From NCBI RefSeq assembly GCF_002250505.1, contig NZ_NJGY01000005.1, forward strand, positions 23,134-87,133: a stretch of DNA of 64,000 bases. The letters are read 5' to 3'. This DNA comes from Janthinobacterium sp. PC23-8 (GTDB taxonomy: Bacteria > Pseudomonadota > Gammaproteobacteria > Burkholderiales > Burkholderiaceae_D). The notes under the pieces are model-generated. The model did no database searches, had not been told where the DNA came from, and saw nothing but the letters and a program-made list of their open reading frames with translations. A program made the translations under genes and the position numbers. How positions within the stretch are numbered: the first letter of the stretch is position 1; the number at the start of each line of letters is the position of its first letter. Below are positions 7,214 to 16,377 of the stretch, piece after piece.

Positions 7214-9649
7214 ATGTCAGCACAGCACAAACAGCAAGCCGCCCTCAACGACGACGAGTTCGACCAGGACAGCATCGTCTCGCTGCATGATTTCCAGGAT
7301 CTCGACCAGGTAGCCAACACGCCGGTGGCCCAGGCCAAGGCCGTGCCGGTGTCGCCGGCGCCCGAAATCGATAGCGATGGCGACATGCCCGAAGTGGCTC
7401 CCGAAGCGGCGGGCGGCCGCCAGCAGATGGAACTGAAGGCCATCCACGAAGCCATTGCCAGGGTCGAAGCGGAAGCGAAAGCCACCTGCGCCGCCGAAAG
7501 CCGGGCCCTGGCCGAGGCGCGCGTGCGCTCGCTGGCCGAGGACCGCGCCGCCATCGATGCGGCCGCTACCGTCGCCGCCCAGCAAAACGCGAAAGCGGCC
7601 GAAGAGGCCATCGCCGCCAACCGCGACCGCCTGGAAACCATGCGCGCGGCAGCGCAAGCGAGCGTGGCCCGTCTGGAAGCGGTCAAGCTGGAAACGGCCG
7701 AACTGCGCGCCCGCGTCGAGTCCGACAATGCCATCCGTCTGGCCGCCGAGCAGCGCACGCGCGCCGAGCAGGAAAACCGCCTGCGCGCCAGCGAACAGGT
7801 GGCGGTACAGTCGGAGCTGGCCGAACAGGCCGCGCGTGCGGCCGAAGAATTGCAGGTGCAGACCGAACAGGCCCGCCTGCAGGCGGTCGAGCGCGTCGCC
7901 GCCGTGCAGGCGGCCAAGGACGAAATGGTCGGCATCGCCTCGGCTGACGCGCGCGTGGCCGTGATGGCGCGCGAACGCGAACGCCATGCCCACGGCGCGC
8001 GCAAGACGGCGCAAATGCTGGCCGAAGCGGAAAGCGAAGCGCTGGACCTGACGGTGCAGCGTGAGCGCGCCGACCAGATCGCGCTGGAATCGGCCTTCAA
8101 CCGCGCCGCCGCCGAAGTGCGGGCGCTGGAAGAGGCGCGCGCGCTGGCGCACCTGGAACAGGAACGCGAAGCGATTGCGCTGGCGCAGGCCGAATCGGAA
8201 CGCCATGCGGCCCAGTCGCTGCACTTGCGCCTGCAGACAGAAAAAGAACTGCGTGACACGGCGATCCACCGCGAACGCCTGGAAATGGTGGCCGCCGCCA
8301 GCGCCCAGGCGCGGCGTGACGCCGACGTGCGCATTTTGGCCGCCACCGAAGCGCGCATCGAAGTGGACCGCCAGCTGCGCGCCGTGGCGCTGGCCCGCAT
8401 CGCGGCAGAGCAGGACGCGGAAATCGCCGGTCATGCGCGCATGGAAGCGGAAACGGCGGCGCTGGAGGAAACGCGCGCGCGCGAAGCGGCCGAGCATGAT
8501 GCCAGCCTTGCCGCCGGGCGCGAACTCGAAGCGCAGCAGCAGGCGGCCAGGCTGGCGCGCGAGCGCACGCAAGCGGCGCAGGCGGCAAGCGACCTGGCCG
8601 AACGCCAGAACGCGGCCGAGCAGCAGGCACTGCACCGCGCGCAGGAACAACTGGCGGTGCAGCGTCAGGCGACCGAACTGCTTGAAGAAAAAGCGCTGCA
8701 GGCCGAGCGCCTGGCGCTGCGGGAACAGGAAACAGTCAAGGCGGAGCAAGCCGCCATCGCCGCCCTGAAGGCGAAACTCGAGGCCGAAACGCTGGCCTTG
8801 CAGGCGACGCAAGAGCGCACGCGCGCCGAGCAGGCGCAGCTTGAGGTGCTGCGCGCGCAGCAGGAAGCGGAACTGGTCCTGAGGGACGCGGCGGAGCAAG
8901 CAGCGGCCGCCACCCGCATCGTGCTCGAGCAGGCGCTGGTCGACGCCGAACAAAAAGCCGCCGCCGCGCAGGCGGTGCAGGCGCAGGCGCGCCTGGCGGT
9001 GGAACTGGGCCTGGTGCATGGCGAGCGCGCCCGCGTGGAAAGCGACAAGGCGCAGGCCGCCGAAGCGTTGCTGGCGTCCGAGCGCGCCTTTATCGCCTGC
9101 GAGCGCGAATCGCTGGCGCTGATCGATGAAAAGCTGGCGCAGCAGCGCCAGGCCACCAGCGCCGAAGAACGCGCCTCGAAGGCCATCGCCGGCCGTCTCG
9201 ATGCGGAAAAACAGGCCGCCTTTGCTTGCGAAGCGCGCGCGCTGATGGAACAGCAGGCCGAGGACGCGATGCGCCTGCGCGAACAGGCTGAAATGGCGGC
9301 CCGCCAGGCGGCCCAGGAAAAGCTCGAAGCCCAGCAAGCCTTGCTCGACAGCGCACAGGCCCATGCGGCCATGCAGCGCAAGGCGGCCGAGACCACGCGC
9401 GCGATGGCGGTGGCCAAACAGCAGCTGCTGGAACTGGAAATGCGCCGCGCGCAGCAGCAGGAGCGCGAACTGGCCGACCTGCGCGCCAGCCTGCGTGAAA
9501 AACAGGGCGAGTTTTCAGCCGCCTTGACGGCCGCCCGCGCCAAGGCCGAACAGGTGACGTCGGAAAGCATGACGCGCGAAGTGCTGGACCGCCTGACGCA
9601 CACCAATGCCGTGACCGGCACCGTCTGGCGCACGCACCAGGAAGGCTAG
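7214..9649 (+). CDS. Large Ala/Glu/Arg/Gln-rich coiled-coil protein of unknown function
   Basis: An 811-residue protein, not recognised. After an acidic N-terminal tail (residues 1-75, DDEFDQDSIVSLHDFQDLDQ) almost the whole chain is heptad-like, with repeated AEAERA/AEQAARAAEE-type segments, almost no Gly and very few Pro, indicating very long coiled coils. No signal peptide, membrane segment or enzymatic motif is visible. Residues 730-811 carry a less repetitive tail (TSESMTREVLDRLTHTNAV). It ends 5 bp from the convergent end of the Ter locus with no terminator between. Its position suggests, but does not prove, a scaffold or structural role linked to that locus. Confidence 0.85.
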   Translation: MSAQHKQQAALNDDEFDQDSIVSLHDFQDLDQVANTPVAQAKAVPVSPAPEIDSDGDMPEVAPEAAGGRQQMELKAIHEAIARVEAEAKATCAAESRALAEARVRSLAEDRAAIDAAATVAAQQNAKAAEEAIAANRDRLETMRAAAQASVARLEAVKLETAELRARVESDNAIRLAAEQRTRAEQENRLRASEQVAVQSELAEQAARAAEELQVQTEQARLQAVERVAAVQAAKDEMVGIASADARVAVMARERERHAHGARKTAQMLAEAESEALDLTVQRERADQIALESAFNRAAAEVRALEEARALAHLEQEREAIALAQAESERHAAQSLHLRLQTEKELRDTAIHRERLEMVAAASAQARRDADVRILAATEARIEVDRQLRAVALARIAAEQDAEIAGHARMEAETAALEETRAREAAEHDASLAAGRELEAQQQAARLARERTQAAQAASDLAERQNAAEQQALHRAQEQLAVQRQATELLEEKALQAERLALREQETVKAEQAAIAALKAKLEAETLALQATQERTRAEQAQLEVLRAQQEAELVLRDAAEQAAAATRIVLEQALVDAEQKAAAAQAVQAQARLAVELGLVHGERARVESDKAQAAEALLASERAFIACERESLALIDEKLAQQRQATSAEERASKAIAGRLDAEKQAAFACEARALMEQQAEDAMRLREQAEMAARQAAQEKLEAQQALLDSAQAHAAMQRKAAETTRAMAVAKQQLLELEMRRAQQQERELADLRASLREKQGEFSAALTAARAKAEQVTSESMTREVLDRLTHTNAVTGTVWRTHQEG

Positions 9650-9654
9650 CCCGC

Positions 9655-10038
9655 TTACGGGCTCAGCACGACCTTGCTGGCGTAGTATTCGGTCTCGCCG
9701 AAGCACTGCGTCGGCACGCCCTTGTGCTGGTTATAGCTGATCAGGATATGCTTGCCGGCGGCCGCCGTGAGCTGTTTGGCGACGGCTTCGTCACGCACGC
9801 TGAACTGGAATTTCTCCGGTATCGTGCCCGGCAGGGCCGTCAGCATCAACTCCCCCTCCCAGGTCTTGCAGACCCAGCCCCGCTTGGAAAACTTCAGCAA
9901 GTGGCCGGCCCGTTCGCCTTCGGAATACGAAAAGCTCAGGGCCAGCCAGGTATAGGCCGCCAGCAGCAGGCTGCCCGCCAACAGGAAGATGACAAAGGCG
10001 ATGCTGACTTTTTTGGTGGTTGGGGTCATGGTGGTCAT
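9655..10038 (-). CDS. Small single-pass membrane protein, last gene of the Ter locus
   Basis: A 127-residue protein with one N-terminal membrane segment (about residues 11-33, VSIAFVIFLLAGSLLLAAYT) and an extracytoplasmic domain of about 90 residues. That domain contains GHLLKFSKRGWVCKTWEGEL, two cysteines (GWVCKT and PTQCFGE) that could form a disulfide, and a terminal TEYYASKVVLSP. Similar short membrane proteins are widespread in Burkholderiales and usually unnamed. It follows terA by 18 nt on the same strand, so is probably cotranscribed, although a separate role is possible. The start may be the second Met (MTPTTKK). Confidence 0.75.
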   Translation of the reverse strand: MTTMTPTTKKVSIAFVIFLLAGSLLLAAYTWLALSFSYSEGERAGHLLKFSKRGWVCKTWEGELMLTALPGTIPEKFQFSVRDEAVAKQLTAAAGKHILISYNQHKGVPTQCFGETEYYASKVVLSP

Positions 10039-10056
10039 GTAGTGAATGGAGGGGCG

Positions 10057-11295
10057 TTAATCTTTTCTGCCGGCTTTCCAGTTCAGGCCGAAGTTATACC
10101 GTTCGTCCATCGCCTGGTGCGCCGTGATTTTACCTTGGCCGCCGAAGTATTCCACCAATTTTGTGACCTGCAGGTTGCCGCCCTGGTTTTCCAGCATGGC
10201 AATCGCGCACATGGCGTGCTGGCTGTCGCTGTCGAGGCGCACTTCGACGCTCGGCTGGCCGGGAATCTCGATTGTCACCACGCCATCGGTGGCGGCCCAG
10301 TTGGGAACGCCCTCGTAGATGAAGGCGTACACCAGCACGCGCTTGATCTGGTCGAAATGGGTGCCGTTGACAAAGATGTTTTCGCCGCTGCTGATGCTGC
10401 CCGTGCGGTCGTCGCCTTCGAGGTGGATATACGGCGGACGGTCGAACGCGCCCCAGCTGTTGCCCAGCGCCTGCACGGCGCTCTTGCTGCCGTTGCTCAA
10501 CTCGAACAGGCAACCGATATCGAGGTCGATGCCGCCAGTGCGCCCGGCCGGCCTGGCGAACAGCTTGCCGAGGAAGCCCGTATCGGGTTTCGAGGCCGGC
10601 GCCTGGCCTTGCGCGGCGTTCTGGTTCCAGTTCAGGTTGACCTTGATGCGGCCATAGCCGCCGCTGTCGCGCTTGTCGAGCGAGATCTTGTCGCCGCGCT
10701 TTTCCAGGCGGATTTTCGACAGCGAGATTTTACTGGCCGGCGGCGCTGCTGCTGGCGCAGGCGCAGGCGTTGGCGCCGGTGCAGACGATCCTGCCTCGCT
10801 GCCGCCAAAGTGTTTCAGCAGCGCGGCCAGGCCGCCGGCAAAACCCTGGCCGACGGCGCCGAAGCGCCAGCTGCCGTCGCGGCGATACAGCTCGCCGATG
10901 ATGACGGCTTTTTCGTCCTGGAAATCAACGCCGGCAAACGCAAACGTGGCGGCGGAACCCAGCGCCAGGCTGGAGTTGCCCAGCGCGCGCATGCTGCCCT
11001 GTTCCGTTGCCGCCGTGAAGACCAGCTTGTCGATGGCGGCGGGCAGGCGCGCCAGGTCGATCTGGAACACCGAGCGCGGGCCGTTCAGCTCTACCGTGAC
11101 GGCGTTGTCGGGTGCGCTTTTCTGGTTGTAGAACACCATGTAGCGGTCGTCCGACAGCTTGCCATTGGCATCGACGCCGAAGCAGCTGACATCGACTTCC
11201 ATCGAACCGGAGGCGATGTCGAGGGTGACGGCAAACGGGCCGGTCAAGCCCAGGTCGGCCAGCTTGCCTTTTTGGCCGCGTGTAAAATTGGTCAT
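10057..11295 (-). CDS. TerA-like protein with two TerD-type domains
   Basis: A 412-residue cytoplasmic protein. A first TerD domain spans about residues 1-145 (GELYRRDGSWRFGAVGQGFA is the classical TerD C-terminal signature). An Ala/Pro linker follows (about 150-165), then a second, more divergent TerD/TerA domain (about 185-410, GGIDLDIGCLFELSNGSKSA). TerD domains bind calcium through acidic loops. The architecture matches TerA/TerF-type proteins of tellurite and stress loci. Its ATG overlaps the stop of the CitE-like gene by four bases (ATGA), so it is translationally coupled to the enzyme genes. Confidence 0.85.
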   Translation of the reverse strand: MTNFTRGQKGKLADLGLTGPFAVTLDIASGSMEVDVSCFGVDANGKLSDDRYMVFYNQKSAPDNAVTVELNGPRSVFQIDLARLPAAIDKLVFTAATEQGSMRALGNSSLALGSAATFAFAGVDFQDEKAVIIGELYRRDGSWRFGAVGQGFAGGLAALLKHFGGSEAGSSAPAPTPAPAPAAAPPASKISLSKIRLEKRGDKISLDKRDSGGYGRIKVNLNWNQNAAQGQAPASKPDTGFLGKLFARPAGRTGGIDLDIGCLFELSNGSKSAVQALGNSWGAFDRPPYIHLEGDDRTGSISSGENIFVNGTHFDQIKRVLVYAFIYEGVPNWAATDGVVTIEIPGQPSVEVRLDSDSQHAMCAIAMLENQGGNLQVTKLVEYFGGQGKITAHQAMDERYNFGLNWKAGRKD

Positions 11296-12263
11296 GGTCG
11301 TGCGCTCCCTTCGTCACTGGTGAGTGGATTCAAATGGTGGGGCAGGGCGGCGCCGTCGACATGGCGGATGCCGAACAGGCGCGCCTGCTCGATCACGCGC
11401 TGCGCCCAGCTGCTGTGGGTGGCCACTTCGCACATCGATTCCTGCATGCGGAACACGGCCGGACTGTCGGGATCGATGATGCGCAGCGCCAGTTCGATGT
11501 CCGACTGCGCCACCTGGTAGTGGCGCTCGATCTGCGGCACCTGGTCGGGGTGGATGGCGGTCTTGGCGATCATGCCGTGCGCCATGTCCTGCGCCACTTC
11601 GGCGGCCAGCCAGTCGTCCTGCGTCAGGTGCTCGAACACGGGCGCCGTCAGCTCGAAGCCGTGCGGCTTGAAGATCGTCACCAGGCGGCCAATTACCTGG
11701 CCCAGCGGCGTTTGATAGATGGTGCCGCTGGTCGGGCGGCGCAGGCCCAGGAGGGCCAGCAGGTCGTTGCCGCCGATGCGCAGCGCCAGGATGCGCGCGC
11801 GCACGTCGGGCGCGGCCAGCGTGCGTCGGAACAGTTTCATCTCTTCGTCGTCGAACACTTCCACCGTTTCCAGGGTCGGCATCAACAGATGATGGGTATG
11901 GCGCACCTGCTCGAAATACGACGAAAAATTGTGGCGCGTCGATTTGGGCAGCACGAAGCCGGCCAGTTTTTCCACGCCGGGCATGAGCAACACGCGCGCC
12001 ATGACTTCGACATTGCGCACGCGCACGAAGCGCAGCGTATCGGATGCTTCGTGCATGTTCTGCAGCGCCAGCGACAGGTTGAACAGCGCGTAGCTGAGAT
12101 CGCGTTCGGCGATCGCGTCTTCGGTGCAAAAAATCACGGAGCGTAAATGGCCGAATTTGTCGCCATTGGCAATGGCCAGCAAATCCTTGTGCGTGGTGGG
12201 CACATACATCGATGCGCCGAGTGCCGCCTTGTGTTCACTTCGTGGGTGTATGGAGTTATCCAT
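11292..12263 (-). CDS. HpcH/HpaI aldolase / CitE-like lyase of the Ter module
   Basis: A 323-residue TIM-barrel protein of the citrate-lyase beta/HpcH family, which cleaves or forms C-C bonds in acyl-type substrates with a divalent metal. Visible features are an early Arg-rich strand (LRFVRVRN), ILALRIGGNDLLALLGLRR as the metal-side strand, and IIDPDSPAVFRMQE toward the end. The start MDNSIHPRSEH at 12263 overlaps the StiP gene by 8 bp. Ter-associated CitE-like enzymes form a distinct family (comparative-genomics knowledge); the substrate is unknown. Confidence 0.82.
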   Translation of the reverse strand: MDNSIHPRSEHKAALGASMYVPTTHKDLLAIANGDKFGHLRSVIFCTEDAIAERDLSYALFNLSLALQNMHEASDTLRFVRVRNVEVMARVLLMPGVEKLAGFVLPKSTRHNFSSYFEQVRHTHHLLMPTLETVEVFDDEEMKLFRRTLAAPDVRARILALRIGGNDLLALLGLRRPTSGTIYQTPLGQVIGRLVTIFKPHGFELTAPVFEHLTQDDWLAAEVAQDMAHGMIAKTAIHPDQVPQIERHYQVAQSDIELALRIIDPDSPAVFRMQESMCEVATHSSWAQRVIEQARLFGIRHVDGAALPHHLNPLTSDEGSARP

Positions 12264-13365
12264 CGACTGCGCTCCTGATAAGGGCGACCGCCTGGTAAGG
12301 CAGCGCCGGTTGTACGGTAACGGGGATGGCTTTTTCTTTTGCCAGGAGCAGCAAATGTGCCACGTCCGGCGCATTCGTGTCGCGCACGATCAGTCGCTCG
12401 GGGACCCGGCGCAGCAGCACGCGCGTCGCTTCGCCGATACCGGGCTTGATCAGGTTGATGTCGGTGATGCCGTAGTCGCTTTGCGCCTGCGCCATATAGG
12501 CCTGCGAACGGGCCGCCATGGCCGGCGCATCGGTCGCTTCGGCCAGTGGAATGCCGCTGCTGCCGGCAATCGCGTTGGCGTCCGCCACCAGGCCATCGGC
12601 GAACTGGCGCGACTGGTCATGGGCTTCGAACTGCGCGTAATACACGCAGCCGTGAAAGTCTTCCGGGCCGATCGCTTCGTTGAGCACCGAGCGGCTGATC
12701 AGGCCCGATACGGTGGCGTTCAAAATGCTCGACGGGATCAGGTAGTCATCGGACGAGGCGGCGCAGGCGGCCGTGCCGGCCAGGTCCGACAGCACGAACA
12801 GGCCGCCATCAATGCTGGTGCCGTGCAGCGCGTTGTAGTCGTTGATGCTCTGGCGCAGCTCGCGCGAGATCACGCCCTTGCCGGTCCAGCCATCGACAAA
12901 CACGATCGAGTCCGCAGCATGGCCGTGCGTCAGGATATGCGCAATGGCGTTGCTGTCGATGCCGCGGTCGCGGATGATGGAGACCGAATAATGACTGCAT
13001 TCGCGCTGGAATACCTGGCGCAGCAAGTGCGCCAGGATCACGCCCACCGGCGTGCCGGCGCGCGCCAGCGACACCAGCGTGATGGCGCCATCGCGGCGCG
13101 CCGCGATCAGCGCGGCCAGGCGCAGGCAGTCGCGCGCCATCTGCAATCGGTTGGCCGCAAACGCGCTCTGGAACAGCGCCAGGTAGGCCGGCGAGGGCAG
13201 GGACTCGGGCGACAGCATTTCGCTGTAGTGGCGCTGGCCGGACTGGATCAGCCGTTCTTTCTCGGCCAGGTCGCGGATCGGCTCCAGGGCCATCGGCGTG
13301 AGCAGGAATTCGACGTCCTGCTGGCGGTAGCTGCCGCTGAAATGCTGCGTCGTCGTCATGCTCAT
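12256..13365 (-). CDS. StiP-family protein (PRTase-like domain plus PELOTA RNA-binding domain)
   Basis: A 369-residue protein of the family annotated as cysteine protease StiP, formerly PRTase_1. The main domain (about 30-270) includes LVSLARAGTPVGVILAHLLR and SIVFVDGWTGKGVISRELR, the latter resembling a phosphoribosyltransferase PRPP loop. The last 85 residues (LIVRDTNAPDVAHLLLLAKE and on) fit the PELOTA domain, an RNA- or ribosome-related fold. This pair of domains is characteristic of Ter-linked loci. The ATGA overlap with the HAD gene indicates coupling. Whether it acts as transferase or protease is unresolved. Confidence 0.8.
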   Translation of the reverse strand: MSMTTTQHFSGSYRQQDVEFLLTPMALEPIRDLAEKERLIQSGQRHYSEMLSPESLPSPAYLALFQSAFAANRLQMARDCLRLAALIAARRDGAITLVSLARAGTPVGVILAHLLRQVFQRECSHYSVSIIRDRGIDSNAIAHILTHGHAADSIVFVDGWTGKGVISRELRQSINDYNALHGTSIDGGLFVLSDLAGTAACAASSDDYLIPSSILNATVSGLISRSVLNEAIGPEDFHGCVYYAQFEAHDQSRQFADGLVADANAIAGSSGIPLAEATDAPAMAARSQAYMAQAQSDYGITDINLIKPGIGEATRVLLRRVPERLIVRDTNAPDVAHLLLLAKEKAIPVTVQPALPYQAVALIRSAVDG

Positions 13366-14114
13366 AGCGCGCCTACCGTCAGTGCCGCCAGCTGGGTGCC
13401 AGTGGGGATGATGGCGTAGTCGCAGGCGGCCATGAAGCGCGCGTCCGAGCGGCTGTCGCCCATGCCGAAGCTCAAAATGGGGCCATGTTCGGCTTCCAGT
13501 TCCGCGCGCAGGTAGGCCACCGCGCGCGCCTTGTTCAGGCTCTTGGGGAGCACCGCCAGGTTGTTGCCGTTGCGGTGAATGAAGTAGTCCGAACCTTCCT
13601 TCGCGATCCAGTCCAGCAGCACCTGTTGCTCGATCTCGGCCAGCCGTTCGCCGCGCGCTTCATGGTCTTTCACGACCACGTAGAACGGCGTGTCGTAGTC
13701 TTCGATCAGGCGCGCGCGCGAGGGCATGCCGGCTTTGACTTGAAAATCGTCGATGATGCGCATCGCGTCCCGCAAACCCGGCAAGGCGGTCTGCATGTCG
13801 TGCTGCATCAGCGCCAGCCAGCCCGTGTCGAGCGCGCCGCCCGGCTGCAGCACGATGCCGCCGTAATCGAGCACGCTGTAGCTGGCAAACGGCAGGTCGA
13901 CGCGGCGGAAGGCGTCGCCATTCCTGGCCGTGGCCGGGATCAGCGTCATGCCGCTTTGCGCGAATTGAAAAAACGCGCGCTGGCGCGCCGTCGTGAACGA
14001 GCAGGCGTCGCCGTTTTTCAGATAGGCCGCTGGCTGCAGGTCGGTTTCGCCAGGTACTTTTTTCGGGGTCTGGAACAGTGTGTCGTCCAGATCAACAAAC
14101 AGGAATTTCTTCAA
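13362..14114 (-). CDS. HAD-superfamily phosphatase of the Ter module
   Basis: A 250-residue HAD hydrolase. Motif I is FVDLDDT (nucleophile D8, acid D10). Motif IV is the acidic GMGDSRSDARFM near the C-terminus, and a Cof-type cap region with DYDTPFYVVVKDH lies between. It would remove phosphate from a small molecule. The only plausible start is TTG at 14114 (LKKFLFVDLDD), inside the last 23 bases of the phosphoribosyltransferase gene. The weak start and overlap suggest translation depends on the upstream gene. Confidence 0.83.
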   Translation of the reverse strand: MKKFLFVDLDDTLFQTPKKVPGETDLQPAAYLKNGDACSFTTARQRAFFQFAQSGMTLIPATARNGDAFRRVDLPFASYSVLDYGGIVLQPGGALDTGWLALMQHDMQTALPGLRDAMRIIDDFQVKAGMPSRARLIEDYDTPFYVVVKDHEARGERLAEIEQQVLLDWIAKEGSDYFIHRNGNNLAVLPKSLNKARAVAYLRAELEAEHGPILSFGMGDSRSDARFMAACDYAIIPTGTQLAALTVGAL

Positions 14115-15249
14115 TTGTGGTCTCTGACTGAAAGTGGAACAGGCGGCCATGGAGCTGGCCGGCGAGTTGCATGAGGGCCGGACTGGCCGGCGTTTCATGG
14201 CAGATGAAAACGTGGCTGTACTGGCCAGGGGCCACGTTGTACAGATAGTTGGCGATGCCTTCGCCGTAGTTGTCGTCGCAGCAGACGATATGGCCGACCG
14301 AACCCCACGAGAGGATCGGCGAGCGGGTGGTCGATTGCACCACCACCTGCTTGCCCAGCTTTTCGAGCTCGCGCCCGAGCAGGAAGGAAGGGTGCATGAA
14401 TTCGCCGGTGCCCAGCACCAGCACGGATTCACCGTCGCCGATGTTTTGCGCCAGTTGCGCGGCCAGCGTGTGCGGCGCCGCCAAAGCTCGGTCCACACCG
14501 ATGCGGCCAAAACAGTCGCTGGCGCCGCGCTCGGCATGCTCTTCAAAACGCTGGGCGCTGGCGGCGACGGGCGCCGGCGTGTCGCCCATCTGGAAGGCGT
14601 ATTTTCCGGACAAGGCCGCGCCGACGGTGGTGGGCAGGCCGAAGCGCTCGCTCAAACCGGCATTGGCCGCTTGGCCCATGAAGTTGGTGATCACGCCCAG
14701 GTGCAGTTGTTGCAGCTGCGGGTAGCGCGCGCGGCAGACCGCGATCAGGTTGGCGAAGGTGTTGCCGGTTGACGCTTCGTCGTCGATCAGCACCAGGCTG
14801 CGCGCGCGCGCAAACGCGGCGCTGGCGGCATCGGACAGATGCAGGAACTGGCGCGGCGCATGGCTGTGCGACTCTTCGAATTCAAAGAAGGGCACCGTGC
14901 CGACGCGGTAACGCGAGCTGTGAAGGAACAATCCTTCGCTGCCGGCATGCGCCTTGAGCCAGGCTTCGAACACGCCCTGGCCCAGGCCCACGGCGGTTTC
15001 CGCCATGGCGATAAAGACCACCGGGCCGGGCAGGTCCGATGGAATCTGCGCGGCCAGATCCGTGTGGATCGCCTGCATCGTGCTGGGCGTGACGGGCCAG
15101 TGCTTGCCCAGCACTTTCGATAAAAACAGAAAGCCGCGCTTGGCGTTGGCGCGCGCCGCGTAGCCGATCAGGTCGTCGAGCGCAAAGCGCGCTTCGTCGA
15201 CCTGCAAGGTCAGCTCGCCGGTCGGCATGGACTGGCGCACGAGCGTCAT
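14092..15249 (-). CDS. Phosphoribosyltransferase with TRSP-type C-terminal domain
   Basis: A 385-residue protein. The N-terminal half is an orotate-PRTase-like type I fold with the PRPP-binding loop VLIDDEASTGNTFAN (residues 153-167). The C-terminal half (about 225-385) includes VLVLGTGEFMHPSFLLGREL and IVCCDDNYGEGIANYLYN, matching the TRSP domain that accompanies such enzymes in Ter loci. It presumably attaches a ribose-5-phosphate to a base-like acceptor. Start and stop overlap neighbours on both sides (ATGA with ATP-grasp, 23 bp with HAD). Confidence 0.83.
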   Translation of the reverse strand: MTLVRQSMPTGELTLQVDEARFALDDLIGYAARANAKRGFLFLSKVLGKHWPVTPSTMQAIHTDLAAQIPSDLPGPVVFIAMAETAVGLGQGVFEAWLKAHAGSEGLFLHSSRYRVGTVPFFEFEESHSHAPRQFLHLSDAASAAFARARSLVLIDDEASTGNTFANLIAVCRARYPQLQQLHLGVITNFMGQAANAGLSERFGLPTTVGAALSGKYAFQMGDTPAPVAASAQRFEEHAERGASDCFGRIGVDRALAAPHTLAAQLAQNIGDGESVLVLGTGEFMHPSFLLGRELEKLGKQVVVQSTTRSPILSWGSVGHIVCCDDNYGEGIANYLYNVAPGQYSHVFICHETPASPALMQLAGQLHGRLFHFQSETTIEEIPVC

Positions 15250-16280
15250 GGCAGTTCCACCGGATAGGCCGCTTCGGCCACGCGCATGCCCTCGCCAATG
15301 GCAGGGATCGTGAGGTTTTCATAGCCCTGGTCGAAGCCGGCCAGCGCGATATACGGCAAGTTGGGACCGGCCGCGCAGGCCATGCCGATGCCGCCCGACA
15401 TGCGTGGATTGATCTCCAGCAGCGCCAGGCCATGCGCGCCTTCGCGGAACTGGATATTGAACACGCCATTCAACTGATAATCGCGCGCCAGTTTTTCGCA
15501 GGCCGCCAGCAGTTCCTCGCGCAGTTCGATCAGCTGGCCGCTGCCCGGCGCATGCAATTTTTTCCGCGGAATCGCGCACTTCAAGCTGCCGTGGTCGGCC
15601 ACGCAGTCGGTGCTGTATTCATGGCCGTCCAGGTATTCCATCAGCAGCAACGTTCTAAAGGTTTCCATTCGTGCCAGCCCATCGCGCAGTTCCTGCGTGT
15701 TGACCTTGTAGGCGGCGCCGGCCAGCAGCAGCTCGGCGCTCGAACGTTCATCGAGCACGGCAAACCCGAGGCCATACACGGATTCGGACGGCTTGATGCA
15801 CAGGCGTGCATGCAGCGGGCGCAGTTCGGCGTAAGCCGCATCGTATTCGGCGATCGTGTTGACGGCGCGCGTGTCGGCCACCGGCGCCATCGGCAGGTCC
15901 AGCCCGGCGCAAAAACGCGCCTTGTCGTGCATCAGGCTCAACACTTCTTCGGTCGCCACGCTCAGCACGCGCGTGCCGATGGCTTCAAAGCGCGCGCGCG
16001 CGCTGGCGATCCTGCCGGCGGCGCGGCCCGGCCAGAAGATCGTGATGGCGCGTTCGCGGCAAAATGCCAGGCACCATTCCAGGTAGTCTTCGCCTTTCAG
16101 GTCGGTCGGCTCGAGCGCATATTCGTCGGCCTCCAGGAAGGGCGCCGCATGTTCGTTCGGATTGGTATAGATCAGGTGATAGCGGCGTTGGCCACCGGGG
16201 CTGGCCATGTCGGCCTCGCGTATCAAGCGCATGGCGGTGGCGACCGAGGAAAATGTTTTGTTGAACCAGACTCTATGCAT
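15246..16280 (-). CDS. ATP-grasp ligase of the Ter module
   Basis: A 344-residue ATP-grasp enzyme (carbamoyl-phosphate-synthase/D-Ala-ligase-like), expected to join a carboxylate to an amine with ATP. Seen are VLSLMHDKARFCAGL (ATP-grasp entry helix), RLCIKPSESVYGLGF (phosphate-binding strand), LLLMEYLDGHEYSTDC and the metal-binding ALLEINPRMSGGIGMA near residue 300. The start at 16280 (MHRVWFNKTF) is preferred over a TTG 13 codons earlier because family homology begins there. It is the first of the tightly overlapping enzyme genes. Confidence 0.85.
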   Translation of the reverse strand: MHRVWFNKTFSSVATAMRLIREADMASPGGQRRYHLIYTNPNEHAAPFLEADEYALEPTDLKGEDYLEWCLAFCRERAITIFWPGRAAGRIASARARFEAIGTRVLSVATEEVLSLMHDKARFCAGLDLPMAPVADTRAVNTIAEYDAAYAELRPLHARLCIKPSESVYGLGFAVLDERSSAELLLAGAAYKVNTQELRDGLARMETFRTLLLMEYLDGHEYSTDCVADHGSLKCAIPRKKLHAPGSGQLIELREELLAACEKLARDYQLNGVFNIQFREGAHGLALLEINPRMSGGIGMACAAGPNLPYIALAGFDQGYENLTIPAIGEGMRVAEAAYPVELP

Positions 16281-16308
16281 GTACGGGGACCGGGTAAAAA
16301 AGAGGGCA

Positions 16309-16332
16309 GTCGCGCGCAAAAACGCGCGCGAC
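16309..16332 (-). terminator. Hairpin between AIM24 and ATP-grasp genes
   Basis: A perfect 8-bp stem GTCGCGCG/CGCGCGAC with an 8-nt loop. On the minus strand it is followed after several bases by a run of six T. It looks like an imperfect terminator or attenuator inside the Ter operon, or an RNA-processing hairpin. Confidence 0.4.
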
Positions 16333-16377
16333 CATATGGCCAGGCAGGCTAGCCCTGGCCCTGGAGGTGCTGCCGGG

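Noticed and set aside
7217..9364. Long antisense frame (715 codons) opposite the coiled-coil gene
   Set aside because: Composition (Phe/Leu/Gly/Arg) is the mirror of the Ala/Glu-rich gene; no ribosome site or family match.
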